From Turicibacter sp. (lineage in GTDB: Bacteria > Bacillota > Bacilli > MOL361 > Turicibacteraceae), in the NCBI GenBank assembly GCA_030531025.1, contig JAUMTV010000110.1, positions 1 to 10,054 on the forward strand: 10,054 nucleotides of DNA, written 5' to 3'. The notes beneath the pieces were generated by a model. That model saw nothing but the letters and a program-made list of their open reading frames with translations, was not told where the DNA came from and searched no databases. This document shows, piece after piece, positions 6,595 to 10,054 of the stretch (its first letter is position 1; each line of letters starts with the position of its first letter). Both the position numbers and the translations under genes were made by a program.

Positions 6595-6626
6595 ATAAAA
6601 AAGAAAAACGACTAACGTGTCGTTTT
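6595..6626 (-). terminator. Intrinsic terminator of the DUF7309/DUF6930-like gene
   Basis: The perfect 8-bp stem AAAACGAC/GTCGTTTT (6605-6612 with 6619-6626) with a six-base loop abuts the stop codon (6627-6629). It is followed on the minus strand by a U-rich run, UCUUUUUU. Confidence 0.85.
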
Positions 6627-8039
6627 CTATAAACAGTTATTGATTACTAATAAAATGGAACGATAATTCGGAACAATTTGGTCTTCACCTAATACCGTAA
6701 TAAAATGTGAAAGAACAGACTTGGCTTCTTTTAACACTTCTTTTTGAAGTTGTTCTGGTAAAACATTAAGACAAATATCTTTGACTGCTTCTCCTGTCCA
6801 TTCACTTGGAATTTGATTATGAATCGTATAAAGCGCTAAGACAAAAGTTTGTGCAATTAATTTATAATGGGTTTGTGACTCTTCACTCAACTCATCTAAA
6901 GCTTTTTGAAGTTCAAGCGTATCTGTAATCTGATCGGAAAACATAATGAGCTTATCAATATCCGTTTCCTCACTTGTAATCACTTTAACAGAACTTGAGT
7001 TTGCATTTTGTAGTTCTTGAAAAATATATTCTGCAAATTCATGTGCACGTGCTGTATAATGACCTATTGATAACTTCACATCAATTTGTCGACATAAATC
7101 CTCTAATAAAGCATACGTATCGTCATCTTCTGCAACAATTTCACACGGTCTAATTTGAAGTTCCAACAGTTGTTTAGCAAACTCTGAGACAGTATCTGCT
7201 AAATACAAAGCGGCTGTCTCTTGAATATCTAGATAAAAAAGTTGACCTTCTTCTGAATCAACTAATGCAGTGACAAGCATGAAAAACGGTTGACCTGATC
7301 CAATTTCAACCACGGGGTTGGGTAAATAAAATTGGATTGCTTCTAATGTAATTAAAAGTTTCGGTAATTTCTTAACGCGATAGGCAAGTAGATCATTTTG
7401 AAAGATTGTTTTCTTTGGTATAGGTGACTTTTTATAAAGAGAGGCGTCAACAAACTTTCCTACCCAGCCTTTTTCTTCATCATAATATCGTAAATAATGT
7501 TGTTTATCATAAACTTCTGGAACTTTAAGATCTTTTGTTAGCTCTAATCTTGCTACAATCATCGCTTGTTCTAGCGCCTTTGTTAAAAATCGACACTGCC
7601 AGCCATCAGTTAAATACCAAGAATAGATGCCTGGATGATGATAGCGAAATCTTGGACATTCATTTTTCCCTTTAAACTGATAACCTAAAAACATCGCTTG
7701 TTCATCATCATGTTCGGTTAAGGCCTCAGGATTTTCAAAGCTAACCGTTAGACAATTTTTTTTGACTTCTGCTTTCATGAAGATATGATCCATATAAGCT
7801 AGGCTTGCTTTATCATATAAATAACGATAAGACTCATGACCAGCCTCTCCTAAGTAGACTGACAACGAAAAATGCTCACCCATCATTCCCATAATGCTAC
7901 AAAAGCCATCTATGTCTCTCTCATCATCATGAATAATAAATAATTGAGAGGCATACATCCACTTCCAAGGTTGTAACTTTCGAAACGCAATAGCCGCTTC
8001 ATACAATTTATGCAGTTCATCATTTGTGGCAATCCCCAT
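6627..8039 (-). CDS. Uncharacterised protein resembling DUF7309/DUF6930
   Basis: I do not know its function. The 470-residue protein has no signal peptide or membrane segment and is probably cytoplasmic. The N-terminal part (about 1-170) has PWKWMY at 24-29 and a GFCSIMGMMGEHFSLSVYLG stretch at 45-64, the pattern I associate with DUF7309. The middle part (about 215-330) starts LPKLLITLEAIQFYLPNPV, with ALVDSEEGQLFYLD and RPCEIVAEDDDTYALLEDL, resembling DUF6930. The last 130 residues are acidic, predicted helical and unassigned. Family names come from memory of the motif patterns and need a profile search. The ATG at 8039 follows AAGGTGAT with good spacing. It is a single-gene unit with its own terminator and is divergent from yidC across a 257-base gap. 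Confidence 0.7.
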   Translation of the reverse strand: MGIATNDELHKLYEAAIAFRKLQPWKWMYASQLFIIHDDERDIDGFCSIMGMMGEHFSLSVYLGEAGHESYRYLYDKASLAYMDHIFMKAEVKKNCLTVSFENPEALTEHDDEQAMFLGYQFKGKNECPRFRYHHPGIYSWYLTDGWQCRFLTKALEQAMIVARLELTKDLKVPEVYDKQHYLRYYDEEKGWVGKFVDASLYKKSPIPKKTIFQNDLLAYRVKKLPKLLITLEAIQFYLPNPVVEIGSGQPFFMLVTALVDSEEGQLFYLDIQETAALYLADTVSEFAKQLLELQIRPCEIVAEDDDTYALLEDLCRQIDVKLSIGHYTARAHEFAEYIFQELQNANSSSVKVITSEETDIDKLIMFSDQITDTLELQKALDELSEESQTHYKLIAQTFVLALYTIHNQIPSEWTGEAVKDICLNVLPEQLQKEVLKEAKSVLSHFITVLGEDQIVPNYRSILLVINNCL

Positions 8040-8234
8040 TACACATCACCTTCTTTATTTCCATTTTAAACCTCTCTACTTAAATAATATGTCGTTACAC
8101 AAAGAATCATGTTAAATTAAAACATTTTCACATTTAGTATAAATTTCACACATTTTTTATTGAATTAGACCTTATTTTCACTTATAATACGTGTATTGTA
8201 GGTATTTTATATTATGATTCAGTTTATAATATTG

Positions 8235-8264
8235 TTGACAGAACTTTCATTATTTAACAATATA
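8235..8264 (+). promoter_or_regulatory. Candidate promoter of yidC
   Basis: A perfect -35 TTGACA lies at 8235-8240. The -10 is uncertain: CAATAT or AATATA fall at 17-18 bases spacing (8258-8264). The surrounding divergent intergenic region is extremely AT-rich, so chance matches are common. Confidence 0.4.
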
Positions 8265-8296
8265 TGAATTAGTATTAGGGGAAAGAAGGAATACAA

Positions 8297-9088
8297 TTGA
8301 AAAAGAAATTTAGCTTAGTTTTATGTTTTATATTTGCAATTGGACTTTTATCAGGATGTGCGATTTCAACAGAACCTATCACAGCTGAAACAGCTAGTGG
8401 ACTATGGGATAAAGTCTTCGTTTTACCGTTAGCATCATTCATTACATTACTTTATAAATTATTAAGTAATAATTTAGGATTTGCGATTATCTTAGCAACA
8501 GCTATCGTTCGTGGAGTTTTAATGCCACTTTATGCGAAATCAAATAAATCAATGGCTGTTATGCAAGAAATTCAACCAGAAATGCAACGTATTCAAAAGA
8601 AATACGAAAATAAAAAAGATCAAGCTTCTCAGGTAAAAATGCAACAAGAAATGATGGAGCTTTATAAAAAATATAATTATAATCCAATGACATCTTGTTT
8701 AACACCACTTTTACAAATGCCAGTTTTCTTAGCTTTCTATCAAGCAATCTCTCGTCACCCATTAATTAAAGATGCAGCAGCTGCTGAATTCTTTGGGATT
8801 AATCTAGGAGCAACTGGAACAATGCCAAACTACATTTTAGCTTTCATTGTTGCTGGATTAACAGTTTATTCTCAACGTTTAATGAACAAAAACATGGCAG
8901 CTAACATGAATGGACAAAAAAATCAAACAAGTGATATGATGATGAAAGTTATGACTTATTACTTCCCATTTGCGATGTTCTCAATTACAATCGGAACACC
9001 ATTTGCCTTTGGTTTATATTTCTTAACCGGTTCAATTATGACAATTGTTCAATCATATATTTTCAAGCGCCCAACAGCTAAAAAATAA
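8297..9088 (+). CDS. yidC: Membrane protein insertase YidC/OxaA, lipoprotein type
   Basis: It inserts and helps fold membrane proteins, alone or with SecYEG. The 263-residue protein has a lipoprotein signal peptide (MKKK, hydrophobic core, L18-S19-G20-C21), as in Gram-positive YidC. The first membrane helix carries Arg72 in AIVRGVLMPLY, the conserved positive residue of the hydrophilic groove. Then come the cytoplasmic coiled-coil hairpin (about 86-128) with EIQPEMQRIQKKY, the NPMTSCLTPLLQMPVFLAFYQ signature (about 129-149), and three more helices to about 257. A short basic tail (KRPTAKK) ends it. The TTG start follows GAAAGAAGGA with six bases of spacing. No rpmH, rnpA or jag is adjacent, so this is probably a secondary YidC or a relocated copy. 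A terminator follows, then a broken partial copy of the same gene. Confidence 0.94.
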   Translation: MKKKFSLVLCFIFAIGLLSGCAISTEPITAETASGLWDKVFVLPLASFITLLYKLLSNNLGFAIILATAIVRGVLMPLYAKSNKSMAVMQEIQPEMQRIQKKYENKKDQASQVKMQQEMMELYKKYNYNPMTSCLTPLLQMPVFLAFYQAISRHPLIKDAAAAEFFGINLGATGTMPNYILAFIVAGLTVYSQRLMNKNMAANMNGQKNQTSDMMMKVMTYYFPFAMFSITIGTPFAFGLYFLTGSIMTIVQSYIFKRPTAKK

Positions 9089-9099
9089 AGACAATGATT

Positions 9100-9130
9100 A
9101 AAGCTTATTCCATATGGAGTAAGCTTTTTT
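9100..9130 (+). terminator. Intrinsic terminator of yidC
   Basis: A 12-pair stem AAAGCTTATTCC/GGAGTAAGCTTT (9100-9111 with 9116-9127), containing one G-U wobble, has an ATAT loop and ends in six T residues (9125-9130). It begins 11 bases after the stop codon. Confidence 0.92.
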
Positions 9131-9250
9131 CTATTATATAACCCTCATTTTACAGTTAGTGATCATAAAATGAATGTTTGTCTATTCCCTTACCTATTAT
9201 TTATCTCTTAAAAACGATTAAAATGTTTTACAGAAAACAAAATTATATAA

Positions 9251-9286
9251 GTCCAGATAAATTTTCTTCATAGAAAATTTTTAAAG
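9251..9286 (+). repeat. Possible 5' extension of repeat copy C
   Basis: GTCCAG (9251-9256) is the exact reverse complement of CTGGAC at the end of copy C (9335-9340). Between it and copy C is a hairpin ATTTTCT-TCAT-AGAAAAT (9261-9278). It could be the 5' part of a longer, roughly 90-base element, or a worn inverted copy of the repeat. The same region of the other copies is missing or outside the window, so this cannot be settled here. Confidence 0.35.
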
Positions 9287-9340
9287 CCCTAATAGTGGGG
9301 AATTAGATTTCTTTCAGAAATCGTTAGGTGACCCCTGGAC
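9287..9340 (+). repeat. Structured repeat, copy C
   Basis: It contains CCCTAATAGTGGGG (9287-9300) and a perfect hairpin GATTTCT-TTC-AGAAATC (9306-9322). TTAGG (9324-9328) pairs with CCTAA (9288-9292), and GGTGACCCCTGGAC follows. It is the closest relative of copy D at the right edge, which is inverted and shares the 3' block. The hairpin stem differs from those of copies A and D but the TTC loop and stem length are the same. Confidence 0.8.
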
Positions 9341-9520
9341 GATAGTTGGCCTTGAACTTAAAAAGGACTAGAAACTGAGTATGATTCTGAAAATGTAGAT
9401 TATTTCTCTGTTTTTATATAGACAGAGCATCTTAAGTACTAAAAACTGTATTGATTAAGGGTTTAAATCACGAGTTAAATATAATTACTATTGAAATAAA
9501 TCCAGATGCACTAACTTGTG

Positions 9521-9929
9521 AAAGAAAGAGGGAATACCATTGAAAAAGAAATTAAGCTTATTACTATGTTTATATTTATAGTTGGAATGTTATCGGGATG
9601 TAGCATCTCAACAGAGCCTATTACGGCTGAAACAGCTAGTGGCTTATGGAATAAAGTTTTTGTTTTACCATTAGCATCATTCATTACATTACTTTATAAC
9701 TTATTAAATCATAATTTAGGATTTGTGATTATTTTAGCAACAGCTATTGTCCGTGGAGTCTTAATGCTACTTTACGCAAAATCAAATAAATCAACAACTA
9801 TCATGCAAGAAATTCAACCAGAAATCAAAAAACTTCAAAAAAAAATATGAAAATAAAAAAGATCAAGCTTCTCAAGTAAAAATGCAACAAGATATGATGA
9901 GAATTTATAAAAAGTATAACTATATATAA
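9521..9929 (+). pseudogene. Truncated, frameshifted duplicate of yidC
   Basis: The sequence matches the 5' half of the intact yidC upstream, starting with the ribosome binding region (GAAAGAGGGAATACC) and the TTG start at 9540. A one-base deletion near 9569 in the signal-peptide region puts a TAG in the original frame. An extra A in the run at 9837-9845 shifts it again. With both corrected, homology runs to KKYNY (residue 128 of 263), after which the sequence diverges and stops at 9927-9929. By eye about 17 residues differ over some 110 aligned. An uninterrupted 110-residue ORF from GTG at 9518 skips the first lesion and includes the lipobox, but has no ribosome binding site for that GTG. The P in VLMPLY is L here. 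The helices and signature after residue 128 are absent, so no working insertase is expected. Confidence 0.88.
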
Positions 9930-9999
9930 ACAGAAATGTATTTTGTCATTCTACATCAGTCGTAGTTGGTAAGCCGCTTTAACACTAAGACAGACTATA

Positions 10000-10051
10000 G
10001 TCCAGGGGTCACCTACCATTTTCGAAGAAAATGTATCTACCACTAGTAGGG
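10000..10051 (-). repeat. Structured repeat, copy D, inverted relative to copy C
   Basis: Read on the minus strand it goes CCCTACTAGTGG, then the perfect hairpin CATTTTC-TTC-GAAAATG (10017-10033), then GTAGGTGACCCCTGGAC (10000-10016). CCTAC (10046-10050 on plus) pairs with GTAGG (10012-10016 on plus). Its 3' block GTAGGTGACCCCTGGAC matches that of copy C at all but one position, and both continue with a shared NATAGT. The window ends three bases past it, so its outer flank cannot be examined. Confidence 0.8.
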
Positions 10052-10054
10052 AAT

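Larger units (their letters stand above)
9131..9520. other. Intergenic stretch between yidC and its broken copy
   Basis: About 390 AT-rich bases without a supportable gene. It holds repeat copy C and its possible extension (9251-9340). Two weak inverted repeats are also visible: TCATTTTA/TAAAATGA (9145-9152 with 9166-9173) and CTCTGT/ACAGAG (9406-9411 with 9422-9427). Nothing else is recognisable. Confidence 0.5.

Noticed and set aside
8041..8296. MifM-like leader peptide upstream of yidC
   Set aside because: No plus-strand ORF with a plausible ribosome binding site and membrane segment is visible in this AT-rich region.
8559..8762. Minus-strand ORF opposite yidC
   Set aside because: It is a shadow of the conserved yidC coding sequence with no initiation signals.
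9145..9173. Inverted repeat TCATTTTA/TAAAATGA as an operator or terminator
   Set aside because: It has a 13-base loop and only A-T-rich pairing, with no gene nearby for it to control; this is likely chance in AT-rich DNA.
9341..9999. Transposase or other mobile-element gene between the inverted repeats
   Set aside because: The only coding-like sequence is the yidC fragment; no DDE, Y1 or serine recombinase-like protein is present.

Overview
The window looks like chromosomal DNA from a low-GC Gram-positive bacterium (Bacillota). The reasons are AT-rich coding and intergenic sequence, strong AGGAGG-type ribosome binding sites, intrinsic terminators with U-runs, a PyrR-type transcription attenuator and a lipoprotein-type YidC. 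The protein set would fit Turicibacter or a relative, but that is an impression and no search was run.

Positions 1-125 hold a tandem run of a short structured repeat that runs into the 3' end of pyrB. Positions 99-2903 are a minus-strand pyrimidine unit. A consensus promoter and PyrR-type attenuator lead into a long leader, then a uracil permease gene (pyrP/uraA), an intrinsic terminator, and pyrB (aspartate carbamoyltransferase), which has its own candidate extended -10. Positions 2952-8039 hold four further minus-strand genes: an HD-domain phosphohydrolase (YpgQ/YedJ-like), a divergent ROK-family protein, a three-domain Xaa-Pro aminopeptidase, and a 470-residue protein resembling DUF7309/DUF6930. 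Most appear to be single-gene units with their own candidate promoters; two have clear terminators overlapping or abutting the stop codon.

Positions 8297-9130 carry, on the plus strand, a complete lipoprotein-type yidC with a strong terminator. It has no rpmH or rnpA beside it. Positions 9521-9929 hold a second, broken copy of the first half of that yidC, with two single-base frameshifts and a missing 3' half. The broken copy lies between two inverted copies of the repeat family seen at the left edge (about 9287-9340 and 10000-10051).

The most unusual content is this repeat family. Four copies share a CCCTA...TAGG outer pairing, a one-sided G-rich bulge, and an inner hairpin whose stem sequence changes while pairing is kept. 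Three of the four copies keep a 7-bp stem and a TTC loop. One copy supplies the last seven codons and the stop of pyrB. The other genes are ordinary housekeeping functions: pyrimidine salvage and synthesis, peptide breakdown, and membrane protein insertion.
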